Shown here: positions 26,612 through 34,943 of the stretch, piece by piece | How the letters are laid out: each line of letters opens with the position of its first letter | Numbering within the stretch: the stretch's first letter is position 1 | DNA from: Chitinophagales bacterium | Lineage (GTDB): Bacteria > Bacteroidota > Bacteroidia > Chitinophagales > UBA2359 | NCBI GenBank assembly: GCA_020628375.1 | Contig: JAHDFD010000002.1 | Location: forward strand, 1 to 64,000 | DNA: 64,000 nt | Direction of reading: 5' to 3' | Notes under the pieces: model-generated | Database searches by the model: none | What the model was told of the DNA's origin: nothing | Seen by the model: only the letters and a program-made list of their open reading frames with translations | Position numbers and translations under genes: made by a program

Positions 26612-28270
26612 CTAATATTCTTTACGCTTTACACCAACATATTTAAAGCTATTTGTAAATCTGCTAACAAGTATATTCAACAATAAAAAGCAACTGATTC
26701 CCAGAGCAAAACGGCTGATGATATCGCCGTATCTTGTAAAAAAAGTAAACTCATTATTAGCTAATATTGTACTTCTTACAACCGCATCGGTATTATAATT
26801 GGTAGCCTTGTGTATTATCCCTTTCTGATCTATAAAACAAGAAATCCCGGTATTGGCAGAACGAGCTATTGCTCTTCTGTTTTCAATAGCTCTTAATGAG
26901 GCATATTTTAGATGTTGTTTGTAACCGGGTGTTTCTCCCCACCATGCGTCATTCGTTACAATAAATATTAAACCAGCCCCTTTGTTGATATATTCAGTAC
27001 AATATTCAGCATAAACCGATTCGTAGCAAATTACAGGCGCTATGCCAATAGAATCTTCATTAAAAAACACTTCTCTGTCTTCCTGCATTCCTAAGCTTCC
27101 GGCAATTCCACCCAGATCGATCGCAAAATTACTTAAGAAACCAAAAAGCCCCGGATAAGGCATTCTTTCGACTCCCGGAACCAGTTTTGATTTTATATAA
27201 TGTTCTACTTCAATATTTTTTGCATTCAGTTCAATAGCAGCATTATAAACATCGTAAAAATTACCATTTTTACTTCTCATTGGGCGAGCAGTGATCGAGC
27301 CTTTTTCACCTTCGTATAATTGTAGTGTTGTAGCTCCGGAAACCAAGGTTAATTCAGGAAATTCTTCTAACATTTTTCTTATAGAGCGGATGGCAAAATT
27401 ACTTTCAAACTGATGTAACCAAATAGATTGAGGAATTGAAGTTTCAGGCCAAACAAGAAAATCAGTCTCAGTATCTAATTCTGAGATAGAAAGATTCACA
27501 AATTTTTCCATTTGTTCATATTTCTGCGAACGATCCCACTTTTCGTAAGGGTCTATATTGGGTTGAAGCACAACTATATCTACTGGTTTTCCTTTTTCCT
27601 CATAAGTATTATAGATAATTATAGAAACGGAAAGAGGAATTATCAGTAACAGAAGTGGCTTCCAGAGTGATTTAGCGAAAAATTGAAATACCTGAATAAA
27701 ACTAGTTTCATCGGGTAATTTTTTTGTAGCATTTTTAAAGGTTGAAAACAACAAAAGGTTTACTAACAGTATCCAGAGTGTTCCACCAGAGTTACCTGTA
27801 AATTCATACCACTGAACTAACTGAGGGAATTCGGCAAACACATTACCAAGTGTCAGCCATGGCCAGGTAATTTCCCAATTCTGGTGTAAGTATTCAAAGC
27901 TTAACCAAAAGCTGACAAAAGCGGTATAACCTGCTGTATTTCCAAACCTTTTTTTACAGGATTGGAATAAGAGCAAGGGAATACTCATAAATAAAGAATT
28001 AAAAATAAATGCCATTATTGCACCTCCTAAAGAAGCATTTTTAACCCACCACGTTGTTAATATGTTCCATGAAATGAAGAAGGTATAAACTAGACTAAAA
28101 AAGCGAAGTTTCTTCCGGTTATAATCATTATTTGCAATATTTTCTTCTATAAACAGTATTGGAATCCATGCAATAAAGATCAACGGAAATAGAGGTGAAG
28201 GAGGCCAGGCAGCCCATGAAAGCAATCCACCTAATATTGCTAAAAGAAATTGTGAAAAATATTTTTGCAT
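26612..28270 (-). CDS. lnt: Apolipoprotein N-acyltransferase
   Basis: Inner-membrane enzyme (552 aa) that adds the third acyl chain to lipoproteins. Several N-terminal membrane helices (residues about 5-225) precede a periplasmic nitrilase domain. The catalytic triad of the family is visible as Glu in LVWPETSIP, Lys in KLVPGVERMPYPG and Cys in PVICYESVY. A C-terminal helix (about 518-540) and a basic tail close the protein. The 'WPWLTLGNVFAEFPQLVQWYE' region, shown here only in part as WLTLGNVFAEFPQLVQ, is the usual Lnt helix pair. It is followed, 36 bp upstream on the same strand, by MlaF/MlaE, an envelope-lipid operon. Confidence 0.92.
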   Translation of the reverse strand: MQKYFSQFLLAILGGLLSWAAWPPSPLFPLIFIAWIPILFIEENIANNDYNRKKLRFFSLVYTFFISWNILTTWWVKNASLGGAIMAFIFNSLFMSIPLLLFQSCKKRFGNTAGYTAFVSFWLSFEYLHQNWEITWPWLTLGNVFAEFPQLVQWYEFTGNSGGTLWILLVNLLLFSTFKNATKKLPDETSFIQVFQFFAKSLWKPLLLLIIPLSVSIIIYNTYEEKGKPVDIVVLQPNIDPYEKWDRSQKYEQMEKFVNLSISELDTETDFLVWPETSIPQSIWLHQFESNFAIRSIRKMLEEFPELTLVSGATTLQLYEGEKGSITARPMRSKNGNFYDVYNAAIELNAKNIEVEHYIKSKLVPGVERMPYPGLFGFLSNFAIDLGGIAGSLGMQEDREVFFNEDSIGIAPVICYESVYAEYCTEYINKGAGLIFIVTNDAWWGETPGYKQHLKYASLRAIENRRAIARSANTGISCFIDQKGIIHKATNYNTDAVVRSTILANNEFTFFTRYGDIISRFALGISCFLLLNILVSRFTNSFKYVGVKRKEY

Positions 28271-28306
28271 AATTTACATCAAGAAAATGTTCAGCTAATT
28301 TACTGA

Positions 28307-29065
28307 CTAAATTCCAGCACCTTTCTTCAATTGTTTAAGGAATTCACTTGCGAAAATAAAATCCTGAAGTTCATTGTTTCCACTAGTAATAATTTCCTGT
28401 GAATTACCTTCCCAATTCTTATAACCATCTCTGAGAAAGACAATCTTTTGCCCCATTCCCATTACAGAATTCATATCGTGAGTATTGATAATCGTTGTAA
28501 TTTTATACTCTTCTGTAATCTCAGAAATAAGCGCATCGATAGTTAGTGAGGTCTTCGGATCCAATCCTGAGTTCGGTTCATCACAAAATAAATACTTAGG
28601 CTTTAAAACGATAGCACGTGCTATCCCTACCCTTTTCATCATTCCCCCTGAAATTTCTGAAGGGAATTTATCATTAGCACCAACAAGGTTCACTCTTTCT
28701 AAAACTTCGTTAACCCTATTGATCTTTTCCTTATAGTTTTGGTGCGTGAACATATCCAAAGGAAACATTACATTTTCCTGAACTGTCATAGAATCGAACA
28801 AGGCACTTCCCTGAAAAAGCATTCCAATATCTGTTCTTAATTGCTTTTTAGCCTTTTTATCCATTTTGTTAAGGCTGCGTCCATCATAGGTAATATCTCC
28901 CTGATCTATATCGAAAAGTCCGATCATACATTTAATGAATACGGTTTTACCAGAACCAGAAGTGCCAATTATCAAGTTTGTCTTTCCTGATTCAAATACC
29001 GTACTTATTCCTTTTAGTACGTGCTTATCATCAAATGATTTATGTATGTTCGTAACCTCTATCAT
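28307..29065 (-). CDS. mlaF: MlaF-type ABC transporter ATPase (phospholipid transport)
   Basis: ATP-binding subunit (252 aa) of a Mla/MCE-type lipid transporter that maintains outer-membrane asymmetry. Walker A is GTSGSGKT (residues 34-41), the signature is SGGMMKRVGIARA and Walker B is YLFCDEPNSGLD. Its ATG shares one base with the TAA of the permease gene (TAATG), so the two are translationally coupled. The MCE substrate-binding subunit is not in the window. Confidence 0.92.
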   Translation of the reverse strand: MIEVTNIHKSFDDKHVLKGISTVFESGKTNLIIGTSGSGKTVFIKCMIGLFDIDQGDITYDGRSLNKMDKKAKKQLRTDIGMLFQGSALFDSMTVQENVMFPLDMFTHQNYKEKINRVNEVLERVNLVGANDKFPSEISGGMMKRVGIARAIVLKPKYLFCDEPNSGLDPKTSLTIDALISEITEEYKITTIINTHDMNSVMGMGQKIVFLRDGYKNWEGNSQEIITSGNNELQDFIFASEFLKQLKKGAGI

Positions 29066-29799
29066 TAAGTCATTAATTGTGCAATTACATAATCTGCTAC
29101 CAATATTAATATACTTCCCTGAACAACAGCCCGAGTACTTGCTTTACCAACTCCCAAAGAACCACCTTCAACAAAAAAGCCATGATAACAAGCAACAGAA
29201 GTCAACAAGAATGCGAAAACTGTTGCTTTAACTAACATCATAACGACATTGAAAGGATCGAACCACGACATCATTCCTTTCATAAAAACAGTAAAGGTTA
29301 CTCCATTTGCCAAAGAAGCTAATAAACCACCCAGCATTCCCAGGGCGGCAGAAATAATAATAAGTAAAGGAATTACAATTATAGAGGCGAGTATTTTAGG
29401 AGCAACTAAATAAGAAGTCGTATTTACTCCCATTATCTGCAAAGCATCAATTTGTTCAGTAATGCGCATACTGCCTAATTCAGAAGCTATATTAGAACCT
29501 ACTTTACCCGCTAAAACCAAACAAGAAAAGGTAGGCGCTAATTCGATTAACATAGAACTTCTGACAATAAAACCAATATAATACTGAGGGACAAAAGAAT
29601 CCTGCAATTGATAAGCAAACTGAACTGCTGTTACTGCTCCGATAAAAATCGAAATAACAGCAACGATCGTTAGTGACCCAACTCCTATTTCATACATCTG
29701 ACGCATGAGCTCACGCCAGTACATAGTTTTTCGCTCGGGACGAGAAAACATATTAAATAGCATGATAAAGTACCTTCCTAAATGAAACAGAAACCTCAT
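29065..29799 (-). CDS. mlaE: MlaE-type ABC transporter permease
   Basis: Permease partner of MlaF, 244 aa, with five to six hydrophobic segments. Family blocks are YEIGVGSLTIVAVISIFIGA near residue 35, the amphipathic ELGSMRITEQIDALQIMGVN coupling segment (about 130-149), and ACYHGFFVEGGSLGVGKAST near the C-terminus. It heads the mlaE-mlaF(-lnt) operon. The role is retrograde or anterograde phospholipid movement across the envelope. Confidence 0.93.
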   Translation of the reverse strand: MRFLFHLGRYFIMLFNMFSRPERKTMYWRELMRQMYEIGVGSLTIVAVISIFIGAVTAVQFAYQLQDSFVPQYYIGFIVRSSMLIELAPTFSCLVLAGKVGSNIASELGSMRITEQIDALQIMGVNTTSYLVAPKILASIIVIPLLIIISAALGMLGGLLASLANGVTFTVFMKGMMSWFDPFNVVMMLVKATVFAFLLTSVACYHGFFVEGGSLGVGKASTRAVVQGSILILVADYVIAQLMT

Positions 29800-29967
29800 A
29801 AAATAATATTCACTTCAAATTTATAATCTTTTAGCTAAGAACTTATTTTTTAAGAAAACTTTATTATAGTGTACAGAAAAAAATACACTTTACCAGATCA
29901 TCAAAAACCAACATAAAAGACTGTAAAACAACAACTTAAACAAAAAAAAGCTTCTATATATAAAAAG

Positions 29968-29984
29968 TTGGCACGGTAAATGAA
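29968..29984 (+). promoter_or_regulatory. Sigma54-like -24/-12 promoter
   Basis: TTGGCACGGTAAATGAA matches the sigma54 consensus YTGGCACGrNNNTTGCW at all but two positions; the -24 half is perfect, while the -12 half reads ATGA rather than TTGC. It ends 28 bp before the ATG of the TPR/PD40 gene. Bacteroidota commonly encode RpoN, but no RpoN or enhancer-binding protein lies in the window. Confidence 0.5.
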
Positions 29985-30012
29985 ATATATTCGCTGAGAG
30001 AAAAAGCTAATT

Positions 30013-32382
30013 ATGAAGTTCTGCAATTTAAAAAATTGTTTCTTCTTACTAATAATTCTTAGTACAATAACTGCATCCGCTCAGGGAAATCTGATGAAGC
30101 GAGCTGATGAAAAATATCAGGATTATAAGTACTTTGAAGCTATCGAATTGTACAAAGAAGCGATAGAAAAAAAGAAGAAAAGTGCTAAAGAAGCATATCC
30201 TAAGATCGCTGACTGTTATTATAAAACAAGTCAGTATCGGAAAGCATCGTTTTGGTTTAAGAAAGCTGTTGACAGCTACCCGAATAAGCACAATTACAAA
30301 TTCAATTATGCTCAGGCATTAATGAGTAATGGTGAATATGAAGAAGCTTTGTCTAACTTTAAAACTTACCAGAAGAAAGCTCCAAGTGACAGACGTACAG
30401 GTCATTTTATAGAATGGTGTTCCAATATTGATAAGTACATTGCAGATTCTTCTAAGTATCAGATCAAGAAATTGCCTTTTAACTCAAAAGCTCATGAATT
30501 CTCTCCGACCTTTTACAATGGAGGTTTGGTATTTACTTCAGACAGAACAGATCGAGAAAAATCAGCTAGTGGTCAGGATGAAATTTATACTGACTTATAC
30601 TTTGTAGAACTTAATTATGGTTCGAGATGGACGAATGTAGAACGACTTGAAGGTAAAATCGAAGGCAAATACCACGAAGGACAAGCCGTATTCGCTGAAG
30701 ATGGAAATAAAATGTATTTCAATAGAAATGTAAAAAAAGGAAAACGCAATAGAAAAAGTGGTAAGACTACAAGTGTACTAAAAATTTACGAAGCATCTTG
30801 GAAAGATGGGAAATGGGTAGATGTTAAAGAGCTTCCATTCAACAGCAAAGACAATTCTTACTCTGTGAGTCATCCTTCTCTATCTGCAGATGGAAATACG
30901 ATGATCTTTACTTCAAACAAACCAGGTGGAAAAGGAGGTATGGATCTTTATATTGTGAGAAAGAAAGGCAATGCCTGGGGAACGCCTAAAAATTTAGGTT
31001 CAAATGTAAATACAGCCGGCAATGAAGTATTTCCAACAATTCACGACGATGAAACTGTTTATTTCTCCTCTAATGGTTGGGGAGGATTTGGTGGATTGGA
31101 TATTTTTCAAACAAGAGTTAAAAAAGGGAAGTTTACTAAAGCCCAAAATGTAGGTTATCCTATTAACAGTCCGAATGATGATAGTGGACTGACTTTAGTT
31201 CCCAATAAACAGATAGGTTATTTTGCATCTAACAGATTTGGCGGAAGAGGCTTCGATGATGTTTATGAATTATTCATTACTGAAGATAAAGCAACAGAAT
31301 TACTAGCTGATAAAAATTTGGTAAATGCTCCTAGTCCTATAAAAAGTTCTAAATCGGTTAGTAAAAAGACAACAGTAAAAGAAGAAGTTGTTAATAATAC
31401 AGAGTCTGAAAAAATAAAAGCAGAAGTAAAAGAAACAGCTCCGGAAGAAATAAGTCTGGAAGAATTGTCAAATAAGGAAGTTTTGACAGGCAAGAATGAA
31501 AAAAGCGATGAAAAATCAAAGCGATCTGATGATGAACCAAAATTCAACCCAAAAGAAGAAGTAAATGTATTTGTTCCTAAGAAAGATGATGTTCAAATAG
31601 GGCAAGTCTATTATTTGATCGGCTCGGTTATAGAATATGGTAAAGACAGTAATATTATCAAGAATGCAATAGTAGAAGTAATCGATCATACCAATAAAAA
31701 CAAAGCAGTTCATTATGCTGATAAAGAAGGAAATTTTTATATGAACCTGAAACAGGGGAATGAATATACCATTGTACATACAAGCATGGGGAAAGTACAT
31801 GATTTCAAGAAAATTGATACTCGTAAAAAGAAAACTTCCGAAGTTACTCATATTGTGCTAAGAGGGAAAAAACCTGAACAGTTACAACAATACGTACATC
31901 GTTTGTACAAAAAGCAGGTGAAAGATGATGGCTTAGATCAATTAAGTTCTGAAAACATAGTAAGAACAAGCCCTAAAACCAGCTCAATACAAGCAAGCAC
32001 GAACGTATATGATTCAACAACAAATTATCCAAGTAGTAATAACACTAATGTCAGCAGCTCGGGCAATTATACATACTTCGACTCGTTTAATTCAGATAGA
32101 AGTGTTGTTTACAAAGTGCAGTTAGGTGCATTCAAAAGAGATTTGAGTACGCGTTCTAATTATTTCAGAAAGGCTGAGGAAATAATTGAGAAAGAAGTTG
32201 GTCCCAATAGTGTAAACAGATATTTAGTAGGTTATTACACTGATTACTATTCTGCTAAATCATTGAATGAATCTATGAAAAGTAAAGGATTCAATACTGC
32301 ATTTGTAGCGGTTTATATTAACGGAATCCGACAAGAAAGAAATACGGAAGAAGTGTTGAAAGAATTGGGCATAACTCCCTAA
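30013..32382 (+). CDS. TPR/PD40 envelope protein with C-terminal SPOR-like domain
   Basis: Exported protein of 789 aa. Signal peptide residues 1-24 (TASAQ). TPR repeats fill about 27-140 (KYFEAIELYKEAIEKKK, YRKASFWFKKAVDSYP). PD40/WD40-like propeller strands fill about 160-430 (SADGNTMIFTSNKPGGKGG, NDDSGLTLVPNKQIGYFASN). A charged low-complexity linker (about 440-535) leads to a carboxypeptidase-regulatory-like Ig fold (about 543-620). The last 80 residues (VVYKVQLGAFKRDLS through VAVYINGIRQ) look like a SPOR-type module. T9SS component PorE has TPR, PD40, CRD and then OmpA; here the OmpA domain is replaced by a SPOR-like one, so it may be another peptidoglycan-linked scaffold. A sigma54-like promoter precedes it. 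Confidence 0.82.
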   Translation: MKFCNLKNCFFLLIILSTITASAQGNLMKRADEKYQDYKYFEAIELYKEAIEKKKKSAKEAYPKIADCYYKTSQYRKASFWFKKAVDSYPNKHNYKFNYAQALMSNGEYEEALSNFKTYQKKAPSDRRTGHFIEWCSNIDKYIADSSKYQIKKLPFNSKAHEFSPTFYNGGLVFTSDRTDREKSASGQDEIYTDLYFVELNYGSRWTNVERLEGKIEGKYHEGQAVFAEDGNKMYFNRNVKKGKRNRKSGKTTSVLKIYEASWKDGKWVDVKELPFNSKDNSYSVSHPSLSADGNTMIFTSNKPGGKGGMDLYIVRKKGNAWGTPKNLGSNVNTAGNEVFPTIHDDETVYFSSNGWGGFGGLDIFQTRVKKGKFTKAQNVGYPINSPNDDSGLTLVPNKQIGYFASNRFGGRGFDDVYELFITEDKATELLADKNLVNAPSPIKSSKSVSKKTTVKEEVVNNTESEKIKAEVKETAPEEISLEELSNKEVLTGKNEKSDEKSKRSDDEPKFNPKEEVNVFVPKKDDVQIGQVYYLIGSVIEYGKDSNIIKNAIVEVIDHTNKNKAVHYADKEGNFYMNLKQGNEYTIVHTSMGKVHDFKKIDTRKKKTSEVTHIVLRGKKPEQLQQYVHRLYKKQVKDDGLDQLSSENIVRTSPKTSSIQASTNVYDSTTNYPSSNNTNVSSSGNYTYFDSFNSDRSVVYKVQLGAFKRDLSTRSNYFRKAEEIIEKEVGPNSVNRYLVGYYTDYYSAKSLNESMKSKGFNTAFVAVYINGIRQERNTEEVLKELGITP

Positions 32383-32414
32383 TAACTATCTTTAGCAGTA
32401 TTCCAAATTATTTA

Positions 32415-32422
32415 TACATTTG
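32415..32422 (+). promoter_or_regulatory. Candidate -7 element before tandem hairpins
   Basis: TACATTTG fits the Bacteroidota -7 consensus TAnnTTTG exactly and lies 14 bp before the first hairpin unit. The -33 region is not convincing, so this is a tentative promoter for a non-coding transcript. Confidence 0.3.
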
Positions 32423-32435
32423 TAGAAACTAAATT

Positions 32436-32608
32436 AAAAGTTGAAGTTTTGAGAAGGAGAAGTCGTCAAGCAAGTACTTCCCTTCTTTTTTAAAATAAAA
32501 GTTGAAGTTTTGAGAAGGAGAAGTCGTCAAGCAAGTACTTCCCTTCTTTTTTAAACAAAAGTTGAAGTTTTGAGAAGGAGAAGTCTTTTATGTTACTTCC
32601 CTTCTTTT
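32436..32608 (+). repeat. Three tandem ~60-bp terminator-like hairpin units
   Basis: Units start at 32436, 32497 and 32557 with spacing of 61 and 60 bp. Each begins AAAAGTTGAAGTTTTG and forms a stem AGAAGGAGAAGT / ACTTCCCTTCT (one bulged A) followed by TTTTTT. Units 1 and 2 are almost identical, including the 12-nt loop; unit 3 keeps both arms but has a different loop (CTTTTATGTT). The array fills the space between convergent genes and ends against the ftcD stop codon. It works as a terminator at least for the plus-strand gene; triplication may mean slipped duplication or a tandem small-RNA locus. Confidence 0.8.
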
Positions 32609-32609
32609 T

Positions 32610-34289
32610 TTATAGCTTTTCCTCAACAAGTTTTAGAATTTCTCTTTCCATATCATTAGCCTTAGCAACCAATTCAGCACCTTCTGTCAGCATTTTGTTT
32701 TTGAAATCTTCATCATTCAGATCGGCACAATTGATCTTAACGTTCAAATAAGCACCAATAACGCCTGCACGTGCACACAAAGCACCAACTCCGGCATCAG
32801 AAACAGAAGCCTTCAAACCAGATTCAGCCATAGCTTTACATACTTCAAAAGAATCGTAACACAACTCCATAACCCTGAACGGTGTTTCAATCGCTTTTTT
32901 AGTGGCAGCTTCTATTGCATTCAAACGAATTGCCTTTTCAGTTTCAGTTGCCTTAGGCATTCTTATCGCCTTTAAGATCAAATTGAAAGCTTGTGTATCT
33001 TCATCCACTAAATGCAATAATTCATCTTTAATTTTCTGACCTTTCTCCGCCCAAACAGAAAACTCTTCCCATCTATCGTCCCAACCACGTTTATGAGCTG
33101 AAAGATTTGCGACCATGGTTGCTAATGAAGCACCCAAAGCTCCTACATAAGCCGAAATAGATCCTCCACCGGGAGCAGGCGATTCAGAAGCTGTTTCATT
33201 TGCAAAATCTGTAAGATCTTTGTTTACCAGTTTATCAGATTCACCTTCTAACAAATATTCGATGATCTTTTTTTGGGGATCAAAAGGGCCTAATTCATCC
33301 AAACCCAGAGATTTCACCGCAATCTTGATGATCTCTAATTCATCTATTCCTAAAGACCTTTGTTGTTTTCTTAAAAAATGCTTACCAGCATCGATAAGGG
33401 CTTTTTTAGGAACTAAACCAACTAATTCAGAACCAGTAACCCGAATGCCTCGATTTAAAGCACTTTCGCAAACAGCTTCAAAAGCTTCATGCACTGAAGT
33501 GATTGAAATATTGGTCAAATTCATAGAAATTTGGGCAACTCCATATTCTTCTATATACCAACCAATTGCTTTGGTTGCTTTTAATTTCCCCGGAATTCTA
33601 ACAGCTTCACCCTGTTCATTACGAATGACCTTTCCAGTTATTGGATTTCCCTCGCGCTTAACCCTACCGGCTTCCCGAACGTCAAAAGCAATTGCATTTG
33701 CTCTTCTAGTTGAAGTTGTATTCAAGTTAATGTTATAGGCAACCAAGAAATCTCTAGCACCTATTGCTGTAACTCCATATTTAGCATTAAACACCGATGG
33801 ACCGTAATCAGGTTGCCAGTTTGGATCACCCAATTTCTTGGGCAAGCCTTCATATTCACCTGCTCTTACGGTAGAAAGGTTTTTACGTTCCGGTTTAGTT
33901 GCTGCGCTTTCATAGTAATAACCAGATAAGCCTAATTCTTTTCCGACTTTTTCACCTAACTTATGCGCCCATTCAGCTGTTTCTTCCATAGAAATATTGG
34001 CAATAGGAATAAACGGACAAACATCACAAGCACCAAATCGTGGATGCTCGCCGGATTGCTTCGACATATCTATTAGTTCGTAAGCTTTTTTAATGCCTTC
34101 AAAGGCGCCAATTACAACAGCTTCAGGTTCACCTACAAAAGTAACAACTGTTCTGTTGGTGGCTGCACCCGGATCTACATCTAAAAGTTTTACACCTTCA
34201 ACCGATTCAATCGCATCGGTAATTTGTTTGATTATACTTAAATCTCTTCCTTCCGAAAAATTAGGAACACATTCGATTAATTGCTTCAT
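32610..34289 (-). CDS. ftcD: Bifunctional glutamate formimidoyltransferase / formimidoyl-THF cyclodeaminase
   Basis: Two-domain enzyme of histidine breakdown (559 aa). Residues about 1-330 are the formiminotransferase (CVPNFSEGRD at the N-terminus, HPRFGACDVCPFIPI, GARDFLVAYNINLNT, ISMNLTNISITSVHEAFEAV), which moves the formimino group from formiminoglutamate to THF. Residues about 355-559 are the cyclodeaminase (SESPAPGGGSISAYVGALGA), which releases ammonia to give methenyl-THF. The fused form is known from animals and many Bacteroidota. Other histidine-degradation genes are not adjacent. Confidence 0.95.
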   Translation of the reverse strand: MKQLIECVPNFSEGRDLSIIKQITDAIESVEGVKLLDVDPGAATNRTVVTFVGEPEAVVIGAFEGIKKAYELIDMSKQSGEHPRFGACDVCPFIPIANISMEETAEWAHKLGEKVGKELGLSGYYYESAATKPERKNLSTVRAGEYEGLPKKLGDPNWQPDYGPSVFNAKYGVTAIGARDFLVAYNINLNTTSTRRANAIAFDVREAGRVKREGNPITGKVIRNEQGEAVRIPGKLKATKAIGWYIEEYGVAQISMNLTNISITSVHEAFEAVCESALNRGIRVTGSELVGLVPKKALIDAGKHFLRKQQRSLGIDELEIIKIAVKSLGLDELGPFDPQKKIIEYLLEGESDKLVNKDLTDFANETASESPAPGGGSISAYVGALGASLATMVANLSAHKRGWDDRWEEFSVWAEKGQKIKDELLHLVDEDTQAFNLILKAIRMPKATETEKAIRLNAIEAATKKAIETPFRVMELCYDSFEVCKAMAESGLKASVSDAGVGALCARAGVIGAYLNVKINCADLNDEDFKNKMLTEGAELVAKANDMEREILKLVEEKL

Positions 34290-34340
34290 ATAAAAATGCT
34301 AAAGCTGTGAAAAAAGTACAAATCTAGGAATATTGGTTAT

Positions 34341-34817
34341 TTATAAAGGAATCTGCGAACAAATCTTTTCTAAATATTGCTTATCAGTTTCATCAAAATC
34401 ATCGAGCTGGTCAGAATCTACATCTAATACCAATTGTACTTTTCCTTCTTTAAAAACCGGAACAACAATTTCTGATTTAGAAAAAGAACTACAGGCAATA
34501 TGTCCCGGAAAGGCTTCAACATCAGGAACGATGATTGTTTCTTTTCTTGTATAACAAGCTCCACAAACTCCTTTATCGAAAGGAATTCTGGTACAAGCCA
34601 GCGTCCCTTGGAAAGGTCCAAGCACCAATTGTTCGTTCTGAACACGATAAAAACCTATCCAGAAAAAATTGAATGCTTGTTTTAAAACGGCACTTATATT
34701 CGCCAAATTGGCAATCAGATCGTGTTCATCTTCAACAAGCGCTGCTATTTGTTTTACAACTCGTTTGTACTTTTCTTCTTTACTTAAATCCGCTTCAAAA
34801 AAAATATCTTCAGCCAT
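34341..34817 (-). CDS. msrC: Free methionine-(R)-sulfoxide reductase (GAF domain)
   Basis: Single GAF-domain enzyme of 158 aa that reduces free methionine-R-sulfoxide. The three Cys of the E. coli enzyme (84, 94, 118) correspond by alignment to Cys75 (LACTRIPF), Cys85 (GVCGAC) and Cys109 (GHIACSS); Cys88 is an additional one in the GVCGAC pair. The block KSEIVVPVFKEGKVQLVLDVDS is typical. It lies 51 bp upstream of ftcD and could be cotranscribed with it. Confidence 0.92.
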   Translation of the reverse strand: MAEDIFFEADLSKEEKYKRVVKQIAALVEDEHDLIANLANISAVLKQAFNFFWIGFYRVQNEQLVLGPFQGTLACTRIPFDKGVCGACYTRKETIIVPDVEAFPGHIACSSFSKSEIVVPVFKEGKVQLVLDVDSDQLDDFDETDKQYLEKICSQIPL

Positions 34818-34943
34818 ATCAGAGATAATCGTCTTTTAAACTACAATATTACATCTAAATACTACTTACAAATTGCATATTTTACATTTCGACGAACTTT
34901 TAGCCTGAAAATGCCATTAACTTTGAGTTTGTTAAACAGAAAT

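Noticed and set aside
32436-32608. CRISPR array
   Set aside because: Three units with regular spacing resemble an array, but there are no unique spacers between repeats (units 1 and 2 are identical throughout) and no cas gene is near. The hairpin plus T-run is terminator-like.
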